A DNA stretch of 64,000 bases from Actinobacteria bacterium IMCC26207 (GCA_001025035.1 LCZK01000003.1:124001-188000), one strand, 5' to 3'. Positions 46,280-55,736 are shown, counted from the stretch's first letter. Numbers and translations are program-made. Notes: generated from the letters alone by a model not told the origin.

Positions 46280-47434
46280 CTAGAGAATGCCGACCGGAAG
46301 GTCGTTGCGATTCCAGCCCAAGAGTTGCTGAGCTTGTAAAAATGCGTATCGGTCAGTCATGCCACCTACATAGGTGACCGCCTGAGCGAGGGCTTCCTCC
46401 GAGTCGGATTCAGGAGCCGTTTCTGTTGCTTGTAGTGCCGGCAGCTGATTTGGGTGGGATCCGTGATGCTCAACGAGCGCACGCAGAATCCGAATGACGG
46501 TGGCTGACTGGGCTAGGGACTCTGCACGCATGTAGATCTTCTCGTAGTTGAACCGGCGAAATTCAGCGAGGGCTTCGGCCAACGAGTCGGTCATGCCGAT
46601 CTGCCCGGTCTCGCGTGCAGCTTGAACTACAGCAGAGATGAACGAACTGAGTTGCTGGCTTCTGCGCTCCCCGCAGCGCTCGCGTACAAGTATCGGGAGT
46701 TCTTCTGGCATCACGATTCCCACGTGTGCAGCATCTTCGAAGTCGTGGCATACATAGGCAATGCGGTCTGCCCAAGAGACAACCTCACCTTCGGGGGTGA
46801 GCGGTGCTGGCCGCGACCAAGAGTGATTGCGGATTCCGTCGAGCGTCTCGCTACACAAGTTGAGGGGCTGCAGCACAGTATCTGCACCCCAGACGGCGTG
46901 ATCGTAACCACCGGGAATGTAGGGGGAGAATGCGTCTTCGCTTGCGTGGCCGCCTGGCCCGTGACCGCAATCGTGGCCCAGCGCAATTGCCTCGGTGAGC
47001 GCCAGGTTGAGTCCGAGTGATCGAGAGATTGCCACGGCAACTTGTGCAACCTCGAGAGCGTGGGTGAGTCGGGTTCGTTGGTGATCCTCGGGAAACACAA
47101 AGACCTGGGTTTTGCCCGACAACCTTCGAAACGCCGGACTATGCAAGATGCGGTCTCGGTCGCGTTCGAAGCATGTGCGTTCTGGGTCTGGCTCTTCGGG
47201 TAGGACTCGATTGCCGGCTCCTGCAGAGGCCGTCGCTCCGCGAACGAGTGTCAGTTCTTCGAGGTGTTCACGCGTAGCGCGGTTCATTCGCGCAGCGATT
47301 CCAATGTGGGCTGTGGAGTCAGAATGAGCCAGACGAATTGGTTTCTCGCCTATTTGATGGCCGCCCATCGTTGAAGCCCAGAGGGCTGTGCGGTCCTCAG
47401 GCTCTGTGTTGTTGTTCGGCTCTGAGTTGTTCAC
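46280..47434 (-). CDS. dgt: Deoxyguanosinetriphosphate triphosphohydrolase-like HD enzyme
   Basis: 384 aa, GTG start. HD phosphohydrolase with FRRLSGKTQVFVFPEDHQR and HD motif LGHDCGHGPGGHASED, then SWADRIAYVCHDFEDA with the last Asp. It removes triphosphate from dGTP or other dNTPs. It lies on the opposite strand between rpmA and obg, which are usually neighbours, and its start is 92 bp from the Obg start. The acidic Asn/Glu-rich first 20 residues are probably disordered; ATG at residue 23 is an alternative start. Confidence 0.88.
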   Translation of the reverse strand: MNNSEPNNNTEPEDRTALWASTMGGHQIGEKPIRLAHSDSTAHIGIAARMNRATREHLEELTLVRGATASAGAGNRVLPEEPDPERTCFERDRDRILHSPAFRRLSGKTQVFVFPEDHQRTRLTHALEVAQVAVAISRSLGLNLALTEAIALGHDCGHGPGGHASEDAFSPYIPGGYDHAVWGADTVLQPLNLCSETLDGIRNHSWSRPAPLTPEGEVVSWADRIAYVCHDFEDAAHVGIVMPEELPILVRERCGERRSQQLSSFISAVVQAARETGQIGMTDSLAEALAEFRRFNYEKIYMRAESLAQSATVIRILRALVEHHGSHPNQLPALQATETAPESDSEEALAQAVTYVGGMTDRYAFLQAQQLLGWNRNDLPVGIL

Positions 47435-47526
47435 ATGTCCATGTTAGAAGCCCTATGGGACAGTCCACGCGGGCTGCTCTGGATCTGCATAGTGAGCAGA
47501 GTGCCGACTCGTCGTATCCTTATGCT

Positions 47527-49065
47527 GTGTCGAACTTTGTAGATGAGTGTGGTCTGAACGTAAAAGGCGGAGATGGAGGCGCTGGATGCACCTCGTTCCG
47601 CCGTGAAGCGCACGTTGCCATGGGCGGCCCAGATGGCGGAGATGGTGGATCTGGGGGCGATGTTTGGCTAGTAGCTGACCGAAATGTTGCTTCGCTGTTG
47701 TCATTCCGAGATCACCCGCACCGTAAGGCAACCAACGGTTCACATGGCTCGGGCAAGAAGAAACACGGCCATGGTGGCGATGACCTCTTTGTCCATGTGC
47801 CTATCGGGACCACGGTGAAAGACCGTGATGGAGAGATCCTGGCCGACCTTGTCCACGATCGTGACCGCTGGCTAGCAGCGGAGGGCGGCATCGGCGGAAA
47901 AGGCAATGCGAAATTCCTATCAAATAAGCGTCGTGCACCGGGGTTTGCTGAGCAGGGTGAAATTGGCCAAGAGCGCTGGATGTGGCTCGAACTCAAACTC
48001 ATGGCCGATGTTGCACTCGTTGGATTTCCCAACGTCGGAAAGTCCACGCTGATCTCACGCATCTCGGCGGCGCGCCCAAAGATTGCCGACTATCCCTTTA
48101 CTACCTTGGTTCCCAACTTGGGTGTCGTTCGGATCAACGAGGGAAATGGTCTTGCCTTCGAGATGGTTGTTGCCGACATTCCTGGTCTGATTGAGGGCGC
48201 TGCCGAAGGTAGAGGTCTGGGCCATCAGTTCTTACGGCATATTGAGCGAGCAAGGGCGCTGGTCTTACTGCTGGACCTTTCTCCGCTCGCCGAGCGATCA
48301 CCAGAAGAACAAGAGCGGGTGTTGTTGGCTGAACTAGAGAGTTACCGCCCCGATATGTTGGACCGTCCGCGGGTGCGCATTGGTTCGCGCTCCGATATGG
48401 CCGAGGGCGATCAGGCTGCACAATTCGATGGACTCTCTGTGTCTGCAATCACTGGGGCCGGGGTGCCCCAACTTCTGGGACTGCTGCGGCGGGCAGTAGA
48501 AACTGCGCGGGCGAATGAGCCTGAATCCGATGGATTTGTGACGCTGCGTCCAGTTGCAGAGGGAATCAAGATTGGGAGAAGGGACGATGGCAGCTTCGAG
48601 GTGATCGGTCGAGAAGCCACCCGGGCAGTTGGGCTCTCTGACATGACCAATCCCGAGGCGCTCGATGTGGCTCGGGAACGATTGAATAAGCTAGGAGTTG
48701 ATCGTGCGCTGGCTCGTGCTGGGGCTCGCAATGGCGATGTTGTTCATATCGCGAAGTTCAGCTTCGATTATGAGTCGGACGACACACTCGAGGTTCAACC
48801 CTTTGACGATGCGGCCCCAGTGGCTCGGCATCGAAGAAACCGTGAGGCCCATACGGGTGATTGGCTTGAGGAAGATCAGCCCCCTGTGGAGACCGGGGGC
48901 GGAATCTCATATGTGAGCGATCCTGCTGCCCTCGACTCGGATGTGAACGACTTAGATGCCCTCGACTCGGATATGAACGTCTCCGATGTGAACGAATCGG
49001 ACGTGAACGAATCCGACGTAGAGACCGAAGTTATCTACGTGCAACGAGGGTCGAGCCAAACATGA
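47527..49065 (+). CDS. obg: GTPase Obg
   Basis: Ribosome-associated GTPase, 512 aa from GTG 47527 (first residues VSNFVDECGLNVKGGDGGAGCTSF fit the family; the longer frame from 47338 overlaps dgt's opposite strand). Glycine-rich Obg fold, G1 GFPNVGKST, G3 DIPGLIEGAAEGRG, and an OCT-like C-terminal domain (VTLRPVAEGIKIGRRD). An acidic tail with five-residue repeats (SDVNE) follows. The stop overlaps proB (ATGA). Confidence 0.93.
   Translation: MSNFVDECGLNVKGGDGGAGCTSFRREAHVAMGGPDGGDGGSGGDVWLVADRNVASLLSFRDHPHRKATNGSHGSGKKKHGHGGDDLFVHVPIGTTVKDRDGEILADLVHDRDRWLAAEGGIGGKGNAKFLSNKRRAPGFAEQGEIGQERWMWLELKLMADVALVGFPNVGKSTLISRISAARPKIADYPFTTLVPNLGVVRINEGNGLAFEMVVADIPGLIEGAAEGRGLGHQFLRHIERARALVLLLDLSPLAERSPEEQERVLLAELESYRPDMLDRPRVRIGSRSDMAEGDQAAQFDGLSVSAITGAGVPQLLGLLRRAVETARANEPESDGFVTLRPVAEGIKIGRRDDGSFEVIGREATRAVGLSDMTNPEALDVARERLNKLGVDRALARAGARNGDVVHIAKFSFDYESDDTLEVQPFDDAAPVARHRRNREAHTGDWLEEDQPPVETGGGISYVSDPAALDSDVNDLDALDSDMNVSDVNESDVNESDVETEVIYVQRGSSQT
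48930..49019 (+). repeat. 30-bp and 15-bp tandem repeats in the obg tail
   Basis: Two 30-bp units GATGCC-CTCGACTCGGAT... near 48925-48984, then two 15-bp units of GAYGTGAACGAATCS type (48985-48999 and 49000-49014) and part of another. Encodes DALDSDVNDL, DALDSDMNVS, DVNES, DVNES. In frame. Confidence 0.8.
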
Positions 49066-50153
49066 GGTTGGTAGTCAAGATTGGTTCCTCGAGTCTGACC
49101 GATGACGACGGGGTCATTGCTTCAGAGTCCATTCATAAGCTCAGCATTGAGTTAGCAGAATTGCGCTCCTTGGGCCATGAGGTCGTGGTTGTCTCTTCCG
49201 GGGCCGTGGCCTCGGGGTTGCCACTTCTTGGCTTCGATGCGGCTTCGCGGCCCACTGATTCAACAACGCTTCAGGCTGTCTCGGCAGTGGGTCAGGCTCG
49301 CCTGATGCAGACCTGGAATGAGCAACTCGCCGGGCAGGGCCTTGTAGCAGGACAGGTCTTGTTAGCCCCTCATGACTTTATGGTGCGCGCTCAGTATCTG
49401 TTTGCCCGAGGCACACTCGAACGTCTCATCGAACTCGGAGTGATCCCCGTGGTCAATGAGAACGATGCAGTCGCAGACGATGAGATTCGCTTTGGCGACA
49501 ATGATCGCATTGCGGCCCTTGTTGCTCACCTGATCTCAGCAGATCTGCTTGTGTTGCTGACAGATATGCCGGGTCTGATGAATGCTGACCCCCGCAGCAC
49601 TGTGCAAGCCTCGCTGATCGAAGAGATCATCGAGATTGATCACGAACTTGAGCAGTTGGCCGGGGGAGCCGGGTCCGCTCGCGGTAGTGGCGGGATGGCC
49701 TCGAAGTTGTCTGCTGCCAAGATCGCCGCATGGTCGGGTGTCCGAACTGTGATCGCTGCCGCATCGCGAGCAGAGGTTCTGCGGGATGCTGTCAATCAGG
49801 TTCCTGGTGTGGGAACCACGATTCACGCTCGCGACAATCAGCTATCGGCCCGAAAGCTCTGGATTGCATTTGCGCTGCCATCGGCGGGTCGGATTCAGGT
49901 GGATGCCGGTGCAGTCAAAGCTCTGAGCCAAGGTGGAACTTCTTTGCTAGCTGCAGGGGTGCGGTCGGTTGACGGGCAGTTCGAGGCGTTCGAGGCAGTC
50001 GAGATTGTGGACGAATCGGGCACTGTGATCGCTAAGGGCTTGACGCGATTGAATGCCCAGTCGGTTCAAGAACTCGCGGGTCGTCGCTCCTCTGAGTTGG
50101 CCGGCCGCTCAGGCGAGATCGTGCACTGCGATGATCTCGTCATCCTGCCCTAG
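49062..50153 (+). CDS. proB: Glutamate 5-kinase
   Basis: First step of proline synthesis, 363 aa. Amino-acid kinase domain (VVKIGSSSLTDDDG, VVVSSGAVASGLPLLG, NENDAVADDEIRFGDND) plus C-terminal PUA domain (RIQVDAGAVKALSQGGTSLL). Coupled to obg by a 4-bp overlap. Its partner proA is 8.2 kb away. Confidence 0.95.
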   Translation: MRLVVKIGSSSLTDDDGVIASESIHKLSIELAELRSLGHEVVVVSSGAVASGLPLLGFDAASRPTDSTTLQAVSAVGQARLMQTWNEQLAGQGLVAGQVLLAPHDFMVRAQYLFARGTLERLIELGVIPVVNENDAVADDEIRFGDNDRIAALVAHLISADLLVLLTDMPGLMNADPRSTVQASLIEEIIEIDHELEQLAGGAGSARGSGGMASKLSAAKIAAWSGVRTVIAAASRAEVLRDAVNQVPGVGTTIHARDNQLSARKLWIAFALPSAGRIQVDAGAVKALSQGGTSLLAAGVRSVDGQFEAFEAVEIVDESGTVIAKGLTRLNAQSVQELAGRRSSELAGRSGEIVHCDDLVILP

Positions 50154-50174
50154 GCAGGCTCGTCCGTACAAAAC

Positions 50175-51005
50175 TTAGGGAGTGTCTCCGGTAGCAGTTG
50201 CCGCCTGGCCCTCTTCGGGGGAGGTTGCAGCGGTTGCCGTGTCAGCAGCAGCAGTGTCAGCAGCAGGGTCAGCTGCAGTGGTTTCGGCGATACCGAGCTG
50301 AGATCGAATCTCTGAGAGCCGGGCATTCGCCTCGTAGTTCACCGAGGCTTGTTCTACTTCGAGCATCTTGGACTCAACAGACATGCCCTGGATCTCTGAG
50401 GTTCCCTTGGCCTTGGCGTAGCGAGTCTCGATCTTCTCCCGCACCTCGTCAAGAGTCGGAACATCCTGGCCAACTTGCTCTGTCAGCGAGGACATAGCGG
50501 TGTTCATCTGCTCCTGCATCTTTGCTTGGTCAAGCTGTGACAGCAGTTTTTGCTTCTCTGCCAACTTCTGTTGAAGCACCCGCGAGTTCTGCTGCACGGC
50601 AGCTTTGGCCTGATCGGAGGCTTGCGCTGATTGCAGAGCGAGTTCCTTGAGAGTTGCGGCTTCAGACTCTTTGGAGATGAGCTGATTTGCGAAGGTTTCA
50701 GCAGTGTTGAGGAACGCAGCAGCCTTCTCCGCGTCCCCGCTCTTTGCGGCCTCATCGGCCATGATCACAGCTTGTTGTGTATTGCGATTGAGCTTCTCTA
50801 GCTCATCAAGCACCTTTGCCAATCGCATCTCGGTCTGCTTCTGATTGGCGATGACGTTTGCAGCCTGCTCTTTGAGGCGCCGGTGCTGCTCCTGAGCCTC
50901 GGTGATTGCCTGCTCGAGCTGAATCTTGGGATCAGCATTCTCGTCGAACGTATTCGAGAGCTTGGCACCCATGTATTTCCACCATTTTTTCAAAGATTTC
51001 CACAT
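50175..51005 (-). CDS. pspA: PspA/IM30 family membrane-stress protein
   Basis: 276 aa, almost entirely helical. FDENADPKIQLEQAITEAQEQHRRLKEQAA and later coils match PspA/IM30/Vipp1, ESCRT-III-like proteins that coat and repair the inner membrane. An N-terminal amphipathic helix (WKSLKKWWKYMGAKL) fits membrane binding. The C-terminus is an Ala/Asp/Thr tail with a 15-bp repeat. Last gene of the minus-strand module, after the murJ hairpin, so it may have its own promoter. Confidence 0.88.
   Translation of the reverse strand: MWKSLKKWWKYMGAKLSNTFDENADPKIQLEQAITEAQEQHRRLKEQAANVIANQKQTEMRLAKVLDELEKLNRNTQQAVIMADEAAKSGDAEKAAAFLNTAETFANQLISKESEAATLKELALQSAQASDQAKAAVQQNSRVLQQKLAEKQKLLSQLDQAKMQEQMNTAMSSLTEQVGQDVPTLDEVREKIETRYAKAKGTSEIQGMSVESKMLEVEQASVNYEANARLSEIRSQLGIAETTAADPAADTAAADTATAATSPEEGQAATATGDTP
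50239..50268. repeat. 15-bp tandem duplication in the pspA tail
   Basis: GTGTCAGCAGCAGCA (50239-50253) and GTGTCAGCAGCAGGG (50254-50268). Read on the minus strand it gives AADTA-type repeats. Confidence 0.65.
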
Positions 51006-51066
51006 GTCCGACAGCCTAACGGCAAGACCGCATCAAGGTCGTACAAGTTTCACAACCCGCTTTGTC

Positions 51067-51100
51067 ATGCCCCTGACCCTCCAGGGAGGGTCAGGGGCAT
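51067..51100 (-). terminator. Strong hairpin after murJ
   Basis: ATGCCCCTGACCCTCC and GGAGGGTCAGGGGCAT are perfect complements (up to 15 pairs with a 4-nt loop), 22 bp beyond the murJ stop and 62 bp before the pspA start. No T-run follows on the minus strand. Likely terminator of the upstream genes, possibly leaky. Confidence 0.8.
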
Positions 51101-51121
51101 AGCAGAACGGGGGTTTGGTGC

Positions 51122-52885
51122 TTAGCTGCTAGCGGAAGAGGGGCTGCTCCGTCGGCGGAGTCGGTTAACGAGCGGGTCGAACCCGTAGGGCCTAAACACC
51201 AGCGTGGCCACAGCGAAGACGGGAATGGCCACGGCTAGGCCGACTAGTAACTCGCCTAGGTCCCCAAGATGTGGCCGTGCCCACAGAACAGCCGCTGCGA
51301 GCGCAACGATGACACAGGCCGATACCAGGAGAGATCGCATGAGCATCCGCAGTGTTGCCAATGTGAGTAAGCCATGAACATGGCGATTGAGCACGATCAC
51401 GGCAGCGACCGCAGCTGCGCAGTAAGCGAGCGAGTACGCAAGTGACAAGCCGGTCTGCCCGATGACTGCGACTAGCGGAATGACGAGGGCCACGTTGAGG
51501 GCATTCTCAAACAGGTTTAGGTAGAACGGTGTACGAGTGTTTCGGCGGGCATGAAGGGCTCGAACGCAATACAAGAAGACGGCAAAGGCGGGCATACCAA
51601 CGCTAAACCCGATCAGCATCGTGAGGGTCTCTTTGGTAGCTGCTGCATCGAACTCGCCGCGTTGCAGCAGGAGTGCAATGAGCGGCCGCCCCAACAGGAA
51701 ATAGGCTGCAGCTGCAGGAATCATGAACGTCAGTAACAGGCTCAGACCTTCTCGGAACTTCTCTACATATGCGGCAGTGTCACCATTGTTGGCTGCAGTA
51801 GCCAGCTCAGGGAGTACCGCCGTCATTAGCGACACGGCGATGAGCCCATAGGGAAGCTGGAAGAAAATGAAGGCGTACTGATATGCAGACACAGCGCCGG
51901 TTCCTGCACCTCGGGCCAGCGTCAGCACAATGAGCAACGCAATCTGGTTAGAAATTGCAAACCCAACAGTCCAACCCGACAGCCGAAGCACCGATCGCAC
52001 TGCGGGATGTCGAGGGCGAAAGTCCCAGCGCAGCGAGATATCAGCACGCCGCAGGGCAGGCATCAGCGTTGCTGCCATTGCCGCCACACCTGCGGTGGTG
52101 CCAATGGCTAGGACATAGACCGTGCTGAGCGAGGTCTCACCCTCTGCAGGGTCGATCACCTTGTAGACAAAGAGCGCAGCGAGGGAGATGATCAGGTTGG
52201 TCAGCACCGGCGCAAACGCAGGCGCAGCAAATCTTCGGCGGGCATGCAGCATTGCAGTTGCCAAGGTTGTGATGCCGTAGAAGAAGATCTGCGGTAGCAG
52301 CAGCATCAAGAAGTCGTCACCAATGATGAGTTGTTCAGTCCGGTTGCGGCCTCGGACCGTCAGCGCAAACAATTGATTGATCCACGGGGCTAGCAGCACT
52401 GCAACAAGAGCAAGCAGTGTGATTGCTACGAATCCAACCGTGACCATGACCGAGGTTGCATCGTCTGCATCGGGGTCTGACTTGGCGTTCTGATTTGCTT
52501 GGACAAAGAGGGGTACGAGGGTCGAGGACAGCACGCCGCCGATGACAAGTTCGTACAGAATGTTGGGAGCCGTATTGGCCAAGTTGTAGATGTCGCTCAT
52601 GCTGCTCAGTCCAAGAGCAGTAGTCAGTGCAGCTACTCGCACCAGCCCGCTCGTACGGGACAACATGGTGCCAATCGCTGGCGTCGCACTCGCCCCTAGA
52701 AGGCTGCGCCCACCACCTGTTGACTCCTCTGCAGCGGCCTCATCTACAAAGTCCTCGTTCACCCAAGTCTCATCAGGGAGTTTGTCGTTCTCCCAACCTT
52801 GCGGGCTCTGTTCATGCTGCGAGCTCGATTGAGGGACTCGTTCTGACTCCTCCCTTCGGGTGGCTTCGCTGTGCGGATCTGTCAC
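51122..52885 (-). CDS. murJ: Lipid II flippase MurJ (MviN family)
   Basis: 587 aa with 13-14 predicted membrane segments and the MOP-superfamily MurJ start (TMLSRTSGLVRVAALTTALG, YNLANTAPNILYELVIGGVLSSTLVPLF). It moves lipid II across the membrane for wall synthesis. The first 60 or so residues form an acidic hydrophilic extension not needed by model MurJ proteins. The ATG overlaps the coiled-coil gene by 4 bp. It is the same orientation as the stress genes upstream, not near the mre cluster. Confidence 0.92.
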   Translation of the reverse strand: MTDPHSEATRREESERVPQSSSQHEQSPQGWENDKLPDETWVNEDFVDEAAAEESTGGGRSLLGASATPAIGTMLSRTSGLVRVAALTTALGLSSMSDIYNLANTAPNILYELVIGGVLSSTLVPLFVQANQNAKSDPDADDATSVMVTVGFVAITLLALVAVLLAPWINQLFALTVRGRNRTEQLIIGDDFLMLLLPQIFFYGITTLATAMLHARRRFAAPAFAPVLTNLIISLAALFVYKVIDPAEGETSLSTVYVLAIGTTAGVAAMAATLMPALRRADISLRWDFRPRHPAVRSVLRLSGWTVGFAISNQIALLIVLTLARGAGTGAVSAYQYAFIFFQLPYGLIAVSLMTAVLPELATAANNGDTAAYVEKFREGLSLLLTFMIPAAAAYFLLGRPLIALLLQRGEFDAAATKETLTMLIGFSVGMPAFAVFLYCVRALHARRNTRTPFYLNLFENALNVALVIPLVAVIGQTGLSLAYSLAYCAAAVAAVIVLNRHVHGLLTLATLRMLMRSLLVSACVIVALAAAVLWARPHLGDLGELLVGLAVAIPVFAVATLVFRPYGFDPLVNRLRRRSSPSSASS

Positions 52886-53664
52886 ACCGAACCTGAACTT
52901 GTGCCGAGTTGAGGCTCCTCGGGTTCTTCGCCTTCTGGCTCATGCCCCTGAGTTTCTTCAACTGCTTGGCGCAGCGCTTCCATATCGTTCACAATTGAAT
53001 CCACCTCGGCGCCCAAGCCACCAAGGTCGTCAGTAGTTGCCTGACTGACCGACAACTCCACCGTCCGCGTCACCATCTCATCGATGCGTGCATCGAGCAG
53101 GCGCAGTTGGTCGTATGTATCGCCGATGGTCGAGTCGAGGCGTTGTGCAGAAGAGAGCTGTGCTTGCAGCGCTTGTATGGTCTGATCCGATCGCCCTGTG
53201 TGGGCAGTGGTTTGGGCTTGTTGAAGTTCGGCGGTGATTGTGTCGCTATTGATCTGCTTTCTGCCAAGGCTGAGCTGATTGCCTGCCTGTGCAATGGTCC
53301 AAGCCTCATCCACCCCGCTCTCTAAGCGTTCCCCGAGCTCGCCAAGCCGCTCCTTCAGTGGTCCGGTCTGCATGGCTTTGAGCGCAGAGCGATACCGCTT
53401 GCGGGCGTCGAGAATTCCTACCATGAGCGACTGCCATGGATCGATGAGCGATTTTGGTGAGATTCTTGGTCGGGCTGAGTTGCGTGGCACTGAAGCTAGA
53501 ACCCGAGCAGCAAAGGCGCCGGCACCGAGGAGCACAATTCCGGGCAGGCCAAGGCTCAGAAGAATGGCAGCAGATGCGCCCGCTGCTGTCACCAGAATCG
53601 CCGAAGGCGAGGTGATAGCACGAGCCACCTGTGGAGTCAGAAAACGGTCACGAAACGACGGCAT
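52882..53664 (-). CDS. Membrane-anchored coiled-coil protein of unknown function
   Basis: 260 aa. A hydrophobic stretch of about 45 residues (SAILVTAAGASAAILLSLGL and LPGIVLLGAGAFAARVL) probably crosses the membrane twice; then a basic linker and about 140 residues of helix rich in Gln/Glu/Leu (ERLGELGERLESGVDEAW, ERL-type heptads). The C-terminus is acidic. The layout resembles XpaC-type proteins linked with TelA in tellurite/membrane-stress clusters, but I see no specific motif, so this is only a hint. It overlaps murJ by 4 bp and follows the VWA gene by 67 bp. Confidence 0.65.
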   Translation of the reverse strand: MPSFRDRFLTPQVARAITSPSAILVTAAGASAAILLSLGLPGIVLLGAGAFAARVLASVPRNSARPRISPKSLIDPWQSLMVGILDARKRYRSALKAMQTGPLKERLGELGERLESGVDEAWTIAQAGNQLSLGRKQINSDTITAELQQAQTTAHTGRSDQTIQALQAQLSSAQRLDSTIGDTYDQLRLLDARIDEMVTRTVELSVSQATTDDLGGLGAEVDSIVNDMEALRQAVEETQGHEPEGEEPEEPQLGTSSGSV

Positions 53665-53731
53665 TGCACACCATATTTGCAGGGGTTCGGGCTAAAGGGT
53701 GGTGACTCATTGTTGAACGAGCGAATTACCC

Positions 53732-55633
53732 CTAGAAGTTGCTCACCACAGCGGCAAATACTTGATTGATTGTGGTCGCATCAGTTGCCTGGTAAGCAGT
53801 CGCGTTCGAGGCTTCAGAGATTTGCCGCAGCTCTTTCGGGTCGGTCCCTGAGCCGTAGGCGACCGTAAAGATGCGGACTGGTTTTGAGTTCTCGCCATCG
53901 CTATTCAGCTTCACATCGGCGAGTAGCGCAGCAAACTGTTTCTTGTCATCCTCTGGCGTGCCGTCATCGTTCATTCCATCCGTGAGCACCACAACAGCGT
54001 TGATCAACTCGGGGTCATAGGCCTCGAGCATGTCGTTGTAGGACTGTTGCGTCACGTCATAGAGCGGCGTTCCACGCAGTGGTTGAAGTGTGCTGACCTG
54101 ATTGATGAGTGCCTCACGGTTTGGTCCAATTGGAGCCACCGGGCTGAGATCGGTGACGATGGGAGTGCCATCATCGCTGGTAGTAAAGATTCTCAAGCCG
54201 ACTAGGTCCTCGGGTTTGAAATTGCCGAGGCCGTTGCTGACCGCTTCTTTGGCTAAGTCCAACTTGGTTGGACCAGAGGGATCCGCTGGGTCGGCCGGGT
54301 CTCCCATCGAGCCCGAAACATCGAGCACCAGCATCACCCGAGCACCCTTGCGTTGGGTGGCCCAGGCTGAAAGCAGGTCAACCATGACCTTGCCCGAGGG
54401 CACCCCCAGCAAGGTGGCAGGTTGGTCAGGATTCACGCCGTTGGCCGCAACAATCGGGGCCGCAAGTGGAACCTCGGGGTTGCCGGGCCGAAACCCGTAC
54501 TTCAGCACTTTTTTCTGGTTTGCTGGTTCTTGTACGTAAGCCTGAAACTTTGCTGCAGCGGCAGCTTCGGCGGGGGACACCCACGGTGCATCGAGGATGA
54601 AGAAGGGGTTATCGGAGTAGAGCGTGCCCTCGGTCGGGTAGATCGCAACCAAAGGAATTCGGGGTTTCTTCGGCTTCTCTCCCTGATCGAGAACACCATC
54701 AGGATTCCCCTTGTTGTAATCAATCAGCGACTTCTCTTCAACGGCCACGGCGCTTGCATAGGTGAGAGCAGTTCCTCGGCGATCCGCTCGGTACCAGTTG
54801 TTCAGAAACGTCATCGTGATATCGCCGTAGTGAACTACAGAGGATTCAATATCGGTTCCCGCTTGAATCACTGCCGGAGAGGCAAGGTCTTCAGAGGAGA
54901 GGTCGCTGGTCTTGCCTGTTGCGGCGTAGGTCTGCGCAATCAGCGCAGACAGCCCCGAAGTGGAGTAATTCGGATTTGTCTTACCCAGGCGGAACGGGCC
55001 CCATTCGGGGTGGCCGTACTCAGCCCAGCCTGTTGGGGACTGAGCAAGTCGCAAAATGTCTGCCCAACCAATTGGTTTCTCCGGATAACCAAGCGCCTGC
55101 GCCATTGGTGCCGGCATGGCAATGACAAGCGGAGTCAGCATGAACGAGGTGGCCCCCGTTGGTGCCATTGGCGGCTCGCCAGCATCGGCGAGCTTCTGGT
55201 TCAAGATCGTTCCCCAAGCACTTGAGGCAGGTGACCAAATGACCGGGGCCGGACCATTCACGGCCTCATCCCACCCCTCTGACAGAGCCGTCATGGCGCT
55301 ACCCGAGGACTTTGAGCGCACATCGACAAACACGCATTTCCCTTTGAGGGTGGCTTGCTGCGAATCGTTGAACGTATCGGCAAGATCGCCCAGAAGGTCG
55401 ATCTTTTCTGAACTCACCGTCAGGTCAACGGTGATGCAGGAGTCACGTCGCGGGTCGGCAGCCTCTCCAGTGTTCTCGGATTTTTTTGCCTGGCTTGAGC
55501 CGCCCACGCAAGCAGCCGCAAGTAGCGAGCATGCCAACACGGTGGCCGTAAAGAGGACATGTCTTTTACTTCCGCGCGCAGGACTGTGGTGGGTGGGGTT
55601 GGTCTGTCCGGCTGCTGAGTGTGCGGTGGTCAT
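53732..55633 (-). CDS. Lipoprotein with solute-binding and von Willebrand factor A domains
   Basis: 633 aa. Signal peptide with lipobox LLAAAC (Cys42). Residues about 65-400 resemble an extracellular solute-binding protein of the type II fold (TVSSEKIDLLGDLADTFND, VIWSPASSAWGTILNQ). Residues about 430-633 are a VWA domain with an intact MIDAS: DVSGS (438-442), a Thr in GTPLYD and Asp in VVLTDGMND. Extracytoplasmic, metal-dependent adhesion or sensing is likely. Such fused proteins are known in actinobacteria, often near TelA/PspA-type stress genes. The ligand is unknown. Confidence 0.8.
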   Translation of the reverse strand: MTTAHSAAGQTNPTHHSPARGSKRHVLFTATVLACSLLAAACVGGSSQAKKSENTGEAADPRRDSCITVDLTVSSEKIDLLGDLADTFNDSQQATLKGKCVFVDVRSKSSGSAMTALSEGWDEAVNGPAPVIWSPASSAWGTILNQKLADAGEPPMAPTGATSFMLTPLVIAMPAPMAQALGYPEKPIGWADILRLAQSPTGWAEYGHPEWGPFRLGKTNPNYSTSGLSALIAQTYAATGKTSDLSSEDLASPAVIQAGTDIESSVVHYGDITMTFLNNWYRADRRGTALTYASAVAVEEKSLIDYNKGNPDGVLDQGEKPKKPRIPLVAIYPTEGTLYSDNPFFILDAPWVSPAEAAAAAKFQAYVQEPANQKKVLKYGFRPGNPEVPLAAPIVAANGVNPDQPATLLGVPSGKVMVDLLSAWATQRKGARVMLVLDVSGSMGDPADPADPSGPTKLDLAKEAVSNGLGNFKPEDLVGLRIFTTSDDGTPIVTDLSPVAPIGPNREALINQVSTLQPLRGTPLYDVTQQSYNDMLEAYDPELINAVVVLTDGMNDDGTPEDDKKQFAALLADVKLNSDGENSKPVRIFTVAYGSGTDPKELRQISEASNATAYQATDATTINQVFAAVVSNF

Positions 55634-55680
55634 GATCAGTCTCCATCTCGCTGGCTGAATATCTCAAAGCTGTCTACGTC

Positions 55681-55718
55681 TGGTGCTGGTGCTGGTGCTG
55701 GTACTGGTACTGGTACCC
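55681..55718. repeat. 6-bp tandem repeat between two genes of the stress module
   Basis: About six copies of TGGTGC/TGGTAC in the 103-bp gap between the binding-protein-like gene and the VWA gene. Composition changes from TGGTGC to TGGTAC partway. No coding role. Confidence 0.8.
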
Positions 55719-55736
55719 GTAGTTTTGGGTTCTTCT

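Noticed and set aside
54422-55225. 267-aa plus-strand frame
   Set aside because: Antisense to the VWA lipoprotein gene, whose domains and lipobox are clear.
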